From the NCBI RefSeq assembly GCF_001469165.1, contig NZ_JABX01000007.1, forward strand, positions 62,001 to 126,000: DNA of 64,000 nucleotides. Direction: 5' to 3'. Position numbers and translations under genes: made by a program. This DNA comes from Thiohalocapsa sp. ML1 (lineage in GTDB: Bacteria; Pseudomonadota; Gammaproteobacteria; Chromatiales; Chromatiaceae). This document shows, piece by piece, positions 31,232 to 39,380 of this stretch. Each line of letters opens with the position of its first letter. The stretch's first letter is position 1. The notes beneath the pieces are model-generated. The model saw nothing but the letters and a program-made list of their open reading frames with translations, was not told the origin of the DNA and did no database searches.

Positions 31232-32551
31232 ATGACACACTCGCACAGCCGCGGCGCCGACGGCGGCGGAGCACCGGACGGCTGGAACCCCGAGTCCTCG
31301 GCATCGCGCCCGCTCGATGCCTCGGCGACACCGCCCTCCGACGACGCCGCGCTGCGTGCCGACCTGGAGCGCCTGCGCCGCGAGAACCTCTATCGCGTGC
31401 GCCGCGTGCTGGAGGGCCCCCAGGGCGTGCGGCCCGTCGTGGACGGACGCCGCATGCTGTCGTTCTGCAGCAATGACTACCTTGGCTTGGCCGCGCATCC
31501 CGTCGTTACCGACGCGCTGCGCGAGGGCGTGACGCGCTACGGCGTCGGCAGCGGTGCGGCGCATCTGGTGTCCGGCCACAGCGAGGCGCACCGGCAGCTT
31601 GAGCAGGATCTCGCGGACTTTACCGGCCGGCCCCGGGCGCTGCTCTTCTCCACCGGCTACATGGCCAACTTGGGCGTCATCAGCGCGCTCTGCGTGCGCG
31701 GCGAGCATGTGTTTGCGGACCGGCTGAACCATGCCTCGCTGAACGATGGGGCCAGGCTGGCGCAGGTGCGCTTGAAGCGCTATCCGCACCGCGACGTCGA
31801 CGCGCTGGAGCGCATGCTCGCGGACGCCGGCGCCAGCATGCTCATCACCGACGGCGTCTTCAGCATGGACGGCGACCTGGCGCCAGTGCCGGAGCTGGCG
31901 CGGATCGCCGCCGCCGCCGGTGCCCGGCTCATGGTGGACGACGCGCACGGGCTCGGCGTCATCGGCCGCGCCGGCCGCGGCACGCTGGACGTGCTGCGGC
32001 AGGACGACCGGCAGGTGCCGGTGCTGGTGGGCACGCTGGGCAAGGCCTTCGGCACCTTCGGCGCCTTCGTCGCCGGCAGCGAGACGCTCATCGAGACGCT
32101 GATCCAGCGTGCCCGCAGCTACATCTACACCACGGCGCTGCCACCGGCGGTGGCGCATGCCGCGTCCGCGGCGCTCGCGCTCTCGGTGCGCGAGGACTGG
32201 CGGCGCGAGCACCTCAAGGCCCTCATCGCCCGCTTTCGCCACGGTGCCGCCGCGCTGGAGCTGCCGCTGCTGGAGTCGCACACGCCGATCCAGCCGCTGC
32301 TGGCCGGCCACTCGCTGCTGGCGCTGGAGTGGAGCCTGTTCCTGGAGGACCAGGGCGTGCTGGTGACCGCGATCCGGCCGCCGACGGTGCCGAAGGGGCA
32401 GGCGCGGCTTCGCATCACGCTGTCCGCAGCGCATCGGGAAGAGGACGTGGATCGGCTGCTGGAGCTGCTGGCGCAGTTGCCGCGGCGGGAGGGCCGAGGG
32501 CCGAGGGCCGAGGTGGAAGCGTCGGACGCCGCTGCCGGTGCGGGCCGATGA
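31232..32551 (+). CDS. bioF: 8-amino-7-oxononanoate synthase
   Basis: This 439-aa PLP enzyme condenses pimeloyl-ACP with alanine. The PLP lysine is in LVGTLGKAFGTFGAFV; VDDAHGLGVIG carries the cofactor-binding Asp and His, and FCSNDYLGLAAHP is the conserved N-terminal motif. There are about 35 extra N-terminal residues before the family start. The last 25 codons, after ELLAQLP, are also extra and are encoded partly by a gggccga x3 heptamer tract (32491-32511). The stop overlaps the bioH start (ATGA). Confidence 0.96.
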   Translation: MTHSHSRGADGGGAPDGWNPESSASRPLDASATPPSDDAALRADLERLRRENLYRVRRVLEGPQGVRPVVDGRRMLSFCSNDYLGLAAHPVVTDALREGVTRYGVGSGAAHLVSGHSEAHRQLEQDLADFTGRPRALLFSTGYMANLGVISALCVRGEHVFADRLNHASLNDGARLAQVRLKRYPHRDVDALERMLADAGASMLITDGVFSMDGDLAPVPELARIAAAAGARLMVDDAHGLGVIGRAGRGTLDVLRQDDRQVPVLVGTLGKAFGTFGAFVAGSETLIETLIQRARSYIYTTALPPAVAHAASAALALSVREDWRREHLKALIARFRHGAAALELPLLESHTPIQPLLAGHSLLALEWSLFLEDQGVLVTAIRPPTVPKGQARLRITLSAAHREEDVDRLLELLAQLPRREGRGPRAEVEASDAAAGAGR

Positions 32552-33327
32552 GCGCGTTGCGCAGCGCGAAGCCGCCCCTGGTGCTGGTGCACGGCTGGGG
32601 CATGAACGCGGGCGTCTGGGCCGGGCTGCCGGCGGCGCTCACCGAACGTTTTGAGCCGCTGGCGCTGGACCTGCCGGGGCATGGCGGCGCGCCCTTCACG
32701 GCGGAGCAATGGTCGCTGGACCACTGGGCGCGTGCCTGCCTGGAGCAGGCCGCGGCGTTGGGGGCGGAGCAGGCCGTCTGGCTCGGCTGGTCGCTGGGCG
32801 GGCTGGTGGCCATGCAGGCGGCGCGGCTCGCGCCGAAGCGGGTGCGGGCGCTGGTGCTGGTGGCCGCCACGCCGCGCTTCACGCGCGCCGCGGACTGGCA
32901 GGTGGCGATGCCGGAGGCGACGCTGGCCGCGTTCCACGACGGGCTCCTGGCCGATCCTGCTGGCACGTTGGAACGCTTTCTCGCGTTGCAGGTCAGGGGT
33001 CAAGAGGACGCGCGCGGGCTGCTGCGGCGCCTCAGGGCGGCGCTCGCGGCACGGCCGGCGCCGGACCCTGCTGCATTGGGGCAGGGCTTGCTGTTTCTCC
33101 AAGAGGAAGACCTGCGAGGTCCGCTGCCGGACATCCGCCCGCCCGCGCTCTGGCTCTTCGGCGAGCGCGACACGCTGGTGCCCGCGGCTGCAGCAGCGCG
33201 TATCGCGCTGCTGATGCCCGCAGCGCGGGCGCGCGTCATCGCCGGTGCCGCCCACGCGCCCTGGCTGTCCCATGGCGAGGCGGCGGCCGGGGCATTGAAT
33301 ACCTTTCTGGACGAAATCGGCCTATGA
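32548..33327 (+). CDS. bioH: Pimeloyl-ACP methyl ester esterase
   Basis: This 259-aa alpha/beta hydrolase has the nucleophile elbow GWSLGG, the acid in FGERDTLVP and the catalytic His in AGAAHAPWLSH. The oxyanion-hole motif LVLVHGWGMNAGVW is typical of BioH. It removes the methyl ester from pimeloyl-ACP after BioC-primed chain elongation. ATGA overlaps at both ends couple it to bioF and bioC, which confirms BioH over other hydrolases. Confidence 0.95.
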   Translation: MSALRSAKPPLVLVHGWGMNAGVWAGLPAALTERFEPLALDLPGHGGAPFTAEQWSLDHWARACLEQAAALGAEQAVWLGWSLGGLVAMQAARLAPKRVRALVLVAATPRFTRAADWQVAMPEATLAAFHDGLLADPAGTLERFLALQVRGQEDARGLLRRLRAALAARPAPDPAALGQGLLFLQEEDLRGPLPDIRPPALWLFGERDTLVPAAAAARIALLMPAARARVIAGAAHAPWLSHGEAAAGALNTFLDEIGL

Positions 33328-34259
33328 ATCAGGTCATCGACCACGCCATCGGCAAGCCCATCATCGACAAGCCCATCGACAAGGCCGCCGCACGCCGCGC
33401 CTTCGATGCCGCCGCCAACGGCTACGAGGCCGTCGCGGTGCTGCAGCGCGAGATCGGCAATCGGATGCTGGAGCGGCTCGGCTACATTCGGCTCGCGCCC
33501 AAGCGCGTGCTTGATCTCGGCTGCGGCCCCGGATTCACCCTCGACGGCCTGGCGCGGCGCTACCGCGGCGCCGAGATCCTGGCACTCGATTTCGCGCTGA
33601 GCATGCTGCGCCGGGCCCGGCGCCGCGGCCATTGGCTGAACCGCCCGCGGCTGATCTGCGCTGATGCCGAAGCGCTGCCGCTGGCGGACGACTCGGTGGA
33701 TCTAGTCTTCTCCAACGCGACCCTGCAATGGGTCAACGACCTGGACGCCACCTTTCGCGAGCTGCTGCGGGTGCTGCGCCCCGGTGGACTTCTCCTGTTC
33801 AGCACCTTCGGCCCCGACACGCTGCGCGAGCTGCGCACCGCCTGGGCGGCCGTGGACCAAGGCGCCCACGTGTCGCCGTTTCTCGACATGCACGACATCG
33901 GCGACGCGCTGGTGCGCGCGCGCTTCGCCGACCCGGTGATGGACGTGGAGCGCATGACCCTGACCTACGCCGACCTCCGCGGCCTGATGCGGGACTTGAA
34001 GCAGCTCGGCGCCCACAACGCGCTGACCGGCCGGGCGCGCGGGCTCACCGGGCGCCGACGGCTGGCGGCGCTGGAGCAGGCTTACGAATCGCAGCGCCAA
34101 GGCGGCCGGCTGCCGGCCACCTACGAGGTCGTGCACGGGCACGCCTGGGTCACGGCCAAGGCCCAGCCGCAGCTCGCCACCGCCGACGGGATCGCGATCC
34201 CGCTGGAGGCGGTCGCGGGCCGGCTGCGGCGGCGCAGTGCCGCGGGGGGTGAGCCGTGA
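33324..34259 (+). CDS. bioC: Malonyl-ACP O-methyltransferase
   Basis: This 311-aa SAM methyltransferase starts the pimeloyl chain by methylating malonyl-ACP. The SAM site is RVLDLGCGPGFTLDGLARRY (near residue 55), followed by ADAEALPLADDSVDLVFSNA. The BioC-typical N-terminus (AFDAAANGYEAVAVLQREIG) and FGPDTLRELR are present. The start overlaps the bioH stop and its own stop overlaps the bioD GTG. Confidence 0.95.
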   Translation: MNQVIDHAIGKPIIDKPIDKAAARRAFDAAANGYEAVAVLQREIGNRMLERLGYIRLAPKRVLDLGCGPGFTLDGLARRYRGAEILALDFALSMLRRARRRGHWLNRPRLICADAEALPLADDSVDLVFSNATLQWVNDLDATFRELLRVLRPGGLLLFSTFGPDTLRELRTAWAAVDQGAHVSPFLDMHDIGDALVRARFADPVMDVERMTLTYADLRGLMRDLKQLGAHNALTGRARGLTGRRRLAALEQAYESQRQGGRLPATYEVVHGHAWVTAKAQPQLATADGIAIPLEAVAGRLRRRSAAGGEP

Positions 34260-34933
34260 ACGGGCTCATCGTCATCGGCACCGACACCGGCGTCGGCAAG
34301 ACCGAGATCGCCGCCGGGCTGATTGCGGCCTTCCGGACGCGCGGGGTCAGCGCCATCGGCATGAAGCCCATCGCCGCCGGCTGTGTGCCCGGCGACGACG
34401 GCCTGCAGTCCAACGATGCCATCAAGCTGATCGCGGCTGGCGGAATCGACGTGCCCTACCGCGAGGTCAACCCCTACGCGCTGGCGGAGCCCATTGCGCC
34501 GCACGTGGCCGCGGGGCTGGCCGGCGTCGACATCAAGCTCGGGCGCATCCGCGACGCCTACCAGGCGCTGTCGCAGCGGGCGGAACGGGTCATCGTCGAG
34601 GGCGTCGGCGGCTGGCGGGTACCGCTCGGTCCGGCCTTGTCGCTGAGCGATCTACCGTCCGCGCTGGGTCTGCCGGTGGTGATGGTGGTGGGGCTGCGCC
34701 TCGGCTGTCTGAACCATAGCCTGCTCACGGCGGAGAGCGTCCGCGCCCGAGGCGTGCGGCTGGTGGGCTGGATCGCCAACGAGATCGACCCGGACATGCT
34801 CGCGCGCGACGAGAACATCGCGACCCTCGCCGCCCTCATCGACGCGCCGACGCTCGGCGTGGTGCCGCGGCTGCTGCCGCCGACACCCGAGGTGATCGCG
34901 GAATACCTCAACCTGGAACCGCTCTTGCGCTGA
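34256..34933 (+). CDS. bioD: Dethiobiotin synthetase
   Basis: This 225-aa P-loop enzyme forms the ureido ring of dethiobiotin using CO2 and ATP. The P-loop is GTDTGVGKTEIAAGL at the N-terminus, followed by KPIAAGC and EGVGGWRVPL, both diagnostic. The start is a GTG at 34256 overlapping the bioC stop. bioA (the aminotransferase between BioF and BioD) is not in this operon and must lie elsewhere or be replaced. Confidence 0.95.
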   Translation: MNGLIVIGTDTGVGKTEIAAGLIAAFRTRGVSAIGMKPIAAGCVPGDDGLQSNDAIKLIAAGGIDVPYREVNPYALAEPIAPHVAAGLAGVDIKLGRIRDAYQALSQRAERVIVEGVGGWRVPLGPALSLSDLPSALGLPVVMVVGLRLGCLNHSLLTAESVRARGVRLVGWIANEIDPDMLARDENIATLAALIDAPTLGVVPRLLPPTPEVIAEYLNLEPLLR

Positions 34934-35094
34934 CCCGACGGGCGTCGGCTTGACACGGGTGGGCGCGCCGATCGGCCGCCGCCGGGCCGGCGATGCCGCA
35001 TGCTAAGCTCCGCGCGATCCGGCGGGCCGCGTTCGACGGGACCGCCGGAGTCCGCATTGCCCCCGTGCCAGCCGACACTGAAAGGAGCCGATTC

Positions 35095-36306
35095 ATGCCT
35101 GTCCGCCACTGGGCCGCCCGCGCCCTGCTTGTCCTGCTCAGCCTGTACCTGTTCGCCGCCAGCGCTGCGCTCTCGGCGGACCCCATCAGCCAGACCATCG
35201 CGCTCGGCAACGCGAGCCTCGTGGTGGAGGAGGGCGGCAAGCTCGCCATCGCGCAGAACGCGGAACGCGGCATGGTGCCGGCCTCGACCATGAAGCTCGT
35301 CACCGCGCTCGCGGCCATTGAGCGCTGGGGTCTCAACCACCGCTTCACGACGGAGTTTCGCCAGGGCAGCGACGGCCGGCTCTGGGTGGTCGGCAAGGGC
35401 GACCCGTATCTCGTGTCCGAAGAGCTGGACCAAGCGATCCGGGGGCTGCGCGGGCGCGGCATCACCAGCGTCAACGGCATCGGGCTGGACGACACGCTGT
35501 TCGTCGCCGACGATCGCATCCCCGGCCGCTCCGCGACGAACAACCCTTACGACGCACCGGTAACGGCACTGGCCGTGAACTTCAACACCGTGAACGTCAG
35601 CATCTCCGGCGGCAGCGTGCGCAGCGCCGAGGCGCAGACAGCGCTCACGGCCACCGCGCGCCGCATGGCCGCCGGCGCGGGGGCTGGCAATCAGCGGGTC
35701 AACCTCAAGACCCGGGACAATGCGCTCCGGCATTTCGGCGAGCTCATCGAGCTCAAGCTCAAGGCCGCCGGCATCCGCGTCAACGGCGACGTGCAGGTGG
35801 GGCGTGCGCCTGGATCGAGCACCCTGCTGCTGGCGCATCCGAACAGCCGGCCGCTGTCCACCGTGGTCGAGAACATGCTGGAATATTCGACGAACTTCGT
35901 CGCCAACAATCTGTTCCTGCTGCTCGGCGAGCGGGGCGGGCAGAGCAGCATGGCGCTGTCGCAGCGCTGGATGGAGGACTGGGCGCGGCGCAAGTTCGGC
36001 TGGCGGGACTTCGCCATTGAGGATGGCGCCGGTCTCTCCCGCGGCAACCGGCTGAGCGGTCGCCAGCTTATCGATGTGCTGGACGCCATGGAGCCTTACC
36101 GCAACCTGGTGCCGCAGCAGGACGGCAACCCCAACGTCCGCGCCAAGACCGGCACGCTCCGGGGCGTCAGCACCTACGCCGGCTGGGTGCGGCGCGGCGG
36201 CGAATGGGCGCCCTTCAGCCTGCTCATCAACCAGCCCGTCGCCTACGGTTTCCGCAATCAGGTGGCGAGCGCGCTGGCGAGCACGCCCAGGCTGGCGCGC
36301 TATTGA
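35095..36306 (+). CDS. dacB: D-alanyl-D-alanine carboxypeptidase/endopeptidase (PBP4 family)
   Basis: This 403-aa periplasmic enzyme trims peptidoglycan. The signal peptide is ALLVLLSLYLFAASAALSAD. The serine penicillin-binding motifs are PASTMKLVTALA (SxxK), EYSTNFVANN (SxN) and RAKTGTLRGV (KTG). Its length and order match DacB with a reduced domain II insertion. A good aaaggag RBS lies before the ATG at 35095. Its stop overlaps the TTG of the next gene. Confidence 0.9.
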   Translation: MPVRHWAARALLVLLSLYLFAASAALSADPISQTIALGNASLVVEEGGKLAIAQNAERGMVPASTMKLVTALAAIERWGLNHRFTTEFRQGSDGRLWVVGKGDPYLVSEELDQAIRGLRGRGITSVNGIGLDDTLFVADDRIPGRSATNNPYDAPVTALAVNFNTVNVSISGGSVRSAEAQTALTATARRMAAGAGAGNQRVNLKTRDNALRHFGELIELKLKAAGIRVNGDVQVGRAPGSSTLLLAHPNSRPLSTVVENMLEYSTNFVANNLFLLLGERGGQSSMALSQRWMEDWARRKFGWRDFAIEDGAGLSRGNRLSGRQLIDVLDAMEPYRNLVPQQDGNPNVRAKTGTLRGVSTYAGWVRRGGEWAPFSLLINQPVAYGFRNQVASALASTPRLARY

Positions 36307-37193
36307 GCCCGCAACCGCCGCAAGCGCGATCGCGCCCCGGTGGGCGCGCCTGCGCGTGGGCCACGCTGCTGCTCGCCGCCGCGGTGCTCTGGGGCTGCGC
36401 GCCGGGGCTCCTGCCGCGGGCGGAAGGTCCGGCGGCGGCGCCGGCGGTGCCCCTGCCTGCACCACAGCGCACCGCCCTGTACTGGAACGCGGAGGGCGGC
36501 TATCCGACCCTGGCTCCGCTGCTGCGGCGGGTGACACCGGCGGTGGTCAACGTCGCGGTGATCTCCGACATCAACCTCGAAGATCATCCCTTTCTGAACG
36601 ACCCGGCGTTCCGGCGCTTTCTGGAACAGTTCGGCATCGAGCCGCCGAACGTGGACGAGCTGCGTCGGCGCCAGAGCGTCGGCTCCGGGGTCATCATCGA
36701 CGGCCGCCGCGGGCTGGTGCTGACCAACGCACACGTCATTGAGGACGCCCGCGACATCACCGTGACGCTGAAGGACCGCCGCAGCTTCAAGGCCCGGCTC
36801 ATCGGCCGCGACCTGGGCACCGACATCGCGGTGCTCCGGATTTCGCCGGTGGACGCGCCGCGGCTCGGCTTCGCGGACTCGAGCCGGCTCGAGGTCGGCG
36901 ACTTCGTCATTGCCATTGGCAATCCGTTCGGGCTTGGGCAGACCGTGACGTCCGGCATCGTCAGCGCCGTCGGGCGCACCGGCATCGCCGACGACAGCTT
37001 GGGCGAGCTGATCCAGACCGACGCATCGATCAATCCCGGCAATTCCGGCGGCCCGCTCATCGACTTGGCCGGGCGCATCGTCGGCATCAACACGGCCCTC
37101 ATCGGACCGTCCGGCGGCAACGTCGGCATCGGCTTCGCCGTGCCCGGCAACCGCGCGCAGCGGGCCATGCGACGGATCACCGGGGAGCGGTAG
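36303..37193 (+). CDS. HtrA/DegP-like serine protease, lipoprotein, without PDZ domain
   Basis: This protein of about 296 aa starts from a TTG at 36303 that overlaps the dacB stop (TTGA). The N-terminus has a lipobox (LLLAAAVLWGC) near residue 30, so it is probably a lipoprotein. The S1C catalytic triad is LTNAHVIED (His), LGTDIAVLR (Asp) and NPGNSGGPL (Ser). GNPFGLGQTVTSGIVSAVGR and TDASINPGN are classical. DegP, DegQ and DegS proteins normally have one or two PDZ domains next; here the gene ends about 20 residues after GIGFAVP, so the PDZ part is missing. A tandem heptamer hairpin follows at 37206. Confidence 0.88.
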   Translation: MSPQPPQARSRPGGRACAWATLLLAAAVLWGCAPGLLPRAEGPAAAPAVPLPAPQRTALYWNAEGGYPTLAPLLRRVTPAVVNVAVISDINLEDHPFLNDPAFRRFLEQFGIEPPNVDELRRRQSVGSGVIIDGRRGLVLTNAHVIEDARDITVTLKDRRSFKARLIGRDLGTDIAVLRISPVDAPRLGFADSSRLEVGDFVIAIGNPFGLGQTVTSGIVSAVGRTGIADDSLGELIQTDASINPGNSGGPLIDLAGRIVGINTALIGPSGGNVGIGFAVPGNRAQRAMRRITGER

Positions 37194-37205
37194 AGAGGCG
37201 GAGCT

Positions 37206-37261
37206 GGGCCAAGGGCCAAGGGCCAAGGAGGGCTCCCTTGGCCCTTGGCCCTCGGCCCTTG
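37206..37261. repeat. Heptamer-based long hairpin (gggccaa)n/(ttggccc)n
   Basis: Three gggccaa units and a reversed, nearly complementary ccttggcccttggccc arm form a stem of about 25 bp around a 3-base loop. It lies after htrA and before the convergent cfa gene, so it could terminate or protect transcripts from either side. Confidence 0.85.
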
Positions 37262-37272
37262 TGCAAAAGTGA

Positions 37273-37325
37273 CAACCGATCCCGCTCCCGCTCCCGCTCC
37301 CGACGCGCCTGCCCGGTCCGACGCC
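37273..37325. repeat. Dispersed intergenic repeat, copy 2
   Basis: caaccgatcccgctcccgct..., then ccgacgcgcct and a tccgacgcc word; same order as at 22530-22577. Confidence 0.8.
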
Positions 37326-37341
37326 CCGTCGAAACGTGGCG

Positions 37342-38559
37342 TCAATCCGCGGCCAGCGCCACCTGCATCACGTCGATGCGCTCGTCGCGGAAGCCGGCCT
37401 CGCAGTAGCAGAGGTAATAGCGCCACATGCGGACGAAGCGCTCGTCGTAGCCGAGCGCGCGCACGGCGGGCAGCTCGGCGTCGAAGCGCTCGCGCCATTC
37501 GGCCAGCGTGCGGGCATAGTCGAGGCCATGGAAGCTGCGCTCGACCACCCGGAGCCCGGCGTCGGCCGCCGCGGCGTCGAAGCGGCCGACCGTCGGCAGC
37601 ATGCCGCCGGGGAAGATGTAGCGCTGGATGAAGTCCGGGCTCGCCTTGTAGCCGTCGAACTCGGAGTCCGCGATGGTGATGATCTGGAGCGCCGCGCGCC
37701 CGCCCGGTTTCAGGCAGCGCTTGAGCATGGCCATGTAGGCGGGCCAGTAGGCCTCGCCGACGGCCTCGAACATCTCGATGGAGACGATGTGGTCGAAGCG
37801 CTCGGTGACGTCGCGGTAATCCTGGAGCCGAAACGCCAGGCGCTCGGCGAGCGGGGTACCGGCCACGGCGGCCTCGGCCCAGGCGAGCTGCTCGCGCGAG
37901 AGCGTGAGGCCGGTGACCTTGAGCCCCGCCGTGGCCGCGGTGCGCGCGAAGCTGCCCCAGCCGCAGCCCACCTCCAGTACGTGCTGGCCGGGCTCGGCGT
38001 CCAATAGCTCCAAGAGGCGGATGTACTTGTTCGCCTGGGCCTGCTCCAGCGTGTCTGCCTCGCGCTCGTACACGGCGCTGGAATAGGTCATGCTCGGGTC
38101 GAGCCAGAGCCGGTAGAAATCGTTGCCGAGATCGTAGTGGGCCTCGATGTTGCGCCGGCTGCCGGCCCGGGTGTTGGCGCGGCGGCGGTGGCGGAACAGC
38201 GATGCGAGCCGGTGCAGCAGACTGCCGTCGTACACTTCCACCAGCGCGTGCTGATTGGCCGCAAAGCAGTGCAGCAGCGCGGTTAGGTCCGGCGTGTCCC
38301 AGTCGCCGGCCATGTAGGACTCGCCCAAGCCGACGTGGCCGCGCAGGGCGATGCGCCGGGCGAAGCTGACGGGCTTCAACAGCCGGATCTCGCCGCTCGG
38401 GCCCGCCTCGGCGCCGTGCATGTCATGGCCATGCTCGCCGATGCGGATGCGCAGGTGGCCGCGCAGGATGCGGTCGAACAGGTGCCGGAACGGCTTCAGC
38501 GCGGCGCGCTGGCCGCCGACCGGCATTGGGGACGCCTGTGCGCTCTCGTGGTTGGACAT
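37342..38559 (-). CDS. Cyclopropane-fatty-acyl-phospholipid synthase family methyltransferase
   Basis: This 405-aa SAM-dependent enzyme acts on phospholipid acyl chains. The SAM motif is HVLEVGCGWGSFARTAA (near residue 188); EAHYDLGNDFYRLWLDPSMT, KYIRLLELLDAEPGQ and FQRYIFPGGMLPT-like FIQRYIFPGGML are family-specific. The ATG at 38559 overlaps the upstream stop (TGATG). It is the third gene of a flavoprotein-DUF1365-Cfa operon; similar operons in other phototrophs modify unsaturated acyl chains (cyclopropane, methylated or furan types), often under singlet-oxygen control. Which product is made here is unknown. Confidence 0.9.
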   Translation of the reverse strand: MSNHESAQASPMPVGGQRAALKPFRHLFDRILRGHLRIRIGEHGHDMHGAEAGPSGEIRLLKPVSFARRIALRGHVGLGESYMAGDWDTPDLTALLHCFAANQHALVEVYDGSLLHRLASLFRHRRRANTRAGSRRNIEAHYDLGNDFYRLWLDPSMTYSSAVYEREADTLEQAQANKYIRLLELLDAEPGQHVLEVGCGWGSFARTAATAGLKVTGLTLSREQLAWAEAAVAGTPLAERLAFRLQDYRDVTERFDHIVSIEMFEAVGEAYWPAYMAMLKRCLKPGGRAALQIITIADSEFDGYKASPDFIQRYIFPGGMLPTVGRFDAAAADAGLRVVERSFHGLDYARTLAEWRERFDAELPAVRALGYDERFVRMWRYYLCYCEAGFRDERIDVMQVALAAD

Positions 38560-39380
38560 CAGGTGACCTCCTGCTCGGGTGGCTGGGGTTTCGGGAAGAA
38601 GCGCGCGCCGCGGAGCCAGATCTTGAGCGCCTGCCAATGGATGGCGAACAGCACCTTGTAGGTCATCACCGGCATCGCCCGGAAGGCGCGCCACAGCGCC
38701 GCGTCGGTCAGCGGCTCGCCGGGGCCGGTCTGGCTGGCGACGAGCTTGAGCCGGCCGTGCTCGTCGAACTGGCGGATTAGCACGGCAAGCTGCGCGCCGG
38801 GCTCGGACAGACGGAAGCGGTAGCCGCCCAGCATGTCCATCAACGGCGAGACGTAGAAACACTTGATCTTCTCGGCCCGCACCGGCCAGTCGAGGGGCCG
38901 GCCGTCGTCGTGCAAGAGATAGCTGTGATGCTGCCCGAAGGTGTTGCTGACCTCGGCGATGACGGCGCGCAGCCGCCCGTCCGCGTGCTCGCAGTACCAG
39001 AGGCTCAAGGGGTTGAAGCCCAGGCCCAGCACGCGCGGAAAGCACAAGACCCGGATGCGCCCGCCGGCCAGGTCGATGCCGCGCCGGCCGAGCACCTGCT
39101 CCGCCCAGGGTCGCAGCGGCGAGCCGTCGCGCGGGCCGTGGTCGCGCAGGTCGAAGCGGAACGGGCGCAGGCCGCGCCGGCGGCTCCCGGCCGCCGACGC
39201 GGGCGCGACGGCGAGCAGTCCGGGCGCCGCATCGAGCCGGTCGACGTCCAGCAGGACGCTGAACACCCGGTACTCGAACCGGTACTGCACCGGGAACAGC
39301 CGTCGGTGCATGACGCGGGTGAAAAAGATGCGGTGCGGCGCGTTGGCCACAGCGTCCGCCGGCAGCTCCGCCGCCGTCAC
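38559..39380 (-). CDS. DUF1365 protein
   Basis: This 273-aa protein starts with a GTG at 39380 overlapping the flavoprotein stop. Family-defining segments are HRRLFPVQYRFEYRVFSVLL near residue 26, LCFPRVLGLGFNPLSLWYC near 110, and EVSNTFGQHHSYLL, EKIKCFYVSPLMDMLGGYRF. DUF1365 genes almost always accompany this flavoprotein and cfa-like genes. A role in fatty-acid or lipid modification is inferred from context; the catalytic activity is not established. Confidence 0.9.
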   Translation of the reverse strand: MTAAELPADAVANAPHRIFFTRVMHRRLFPVQYRFEYRVFSVLLDVDRLDAAPGLLAVAPASAAGSRRRGLRPFRFDLRDHGPRDGSPLRPWAEQVLGRRGIDLAGGRIRVLCFPRVLGLGFNPLSLWYCEHADGRLRAVIAEVSNTFGQHHSYLLHDDGRPLDWPVRAEKIKCFYVSPLMDMLGGYRFRLSEPGAQLAVLIRQFDEHGRLKLVASQTGPGEPLTDAALWRAFRAMPVMTYKVLFAIHWQALKIWLRGARFFPKPQPPEQEVT

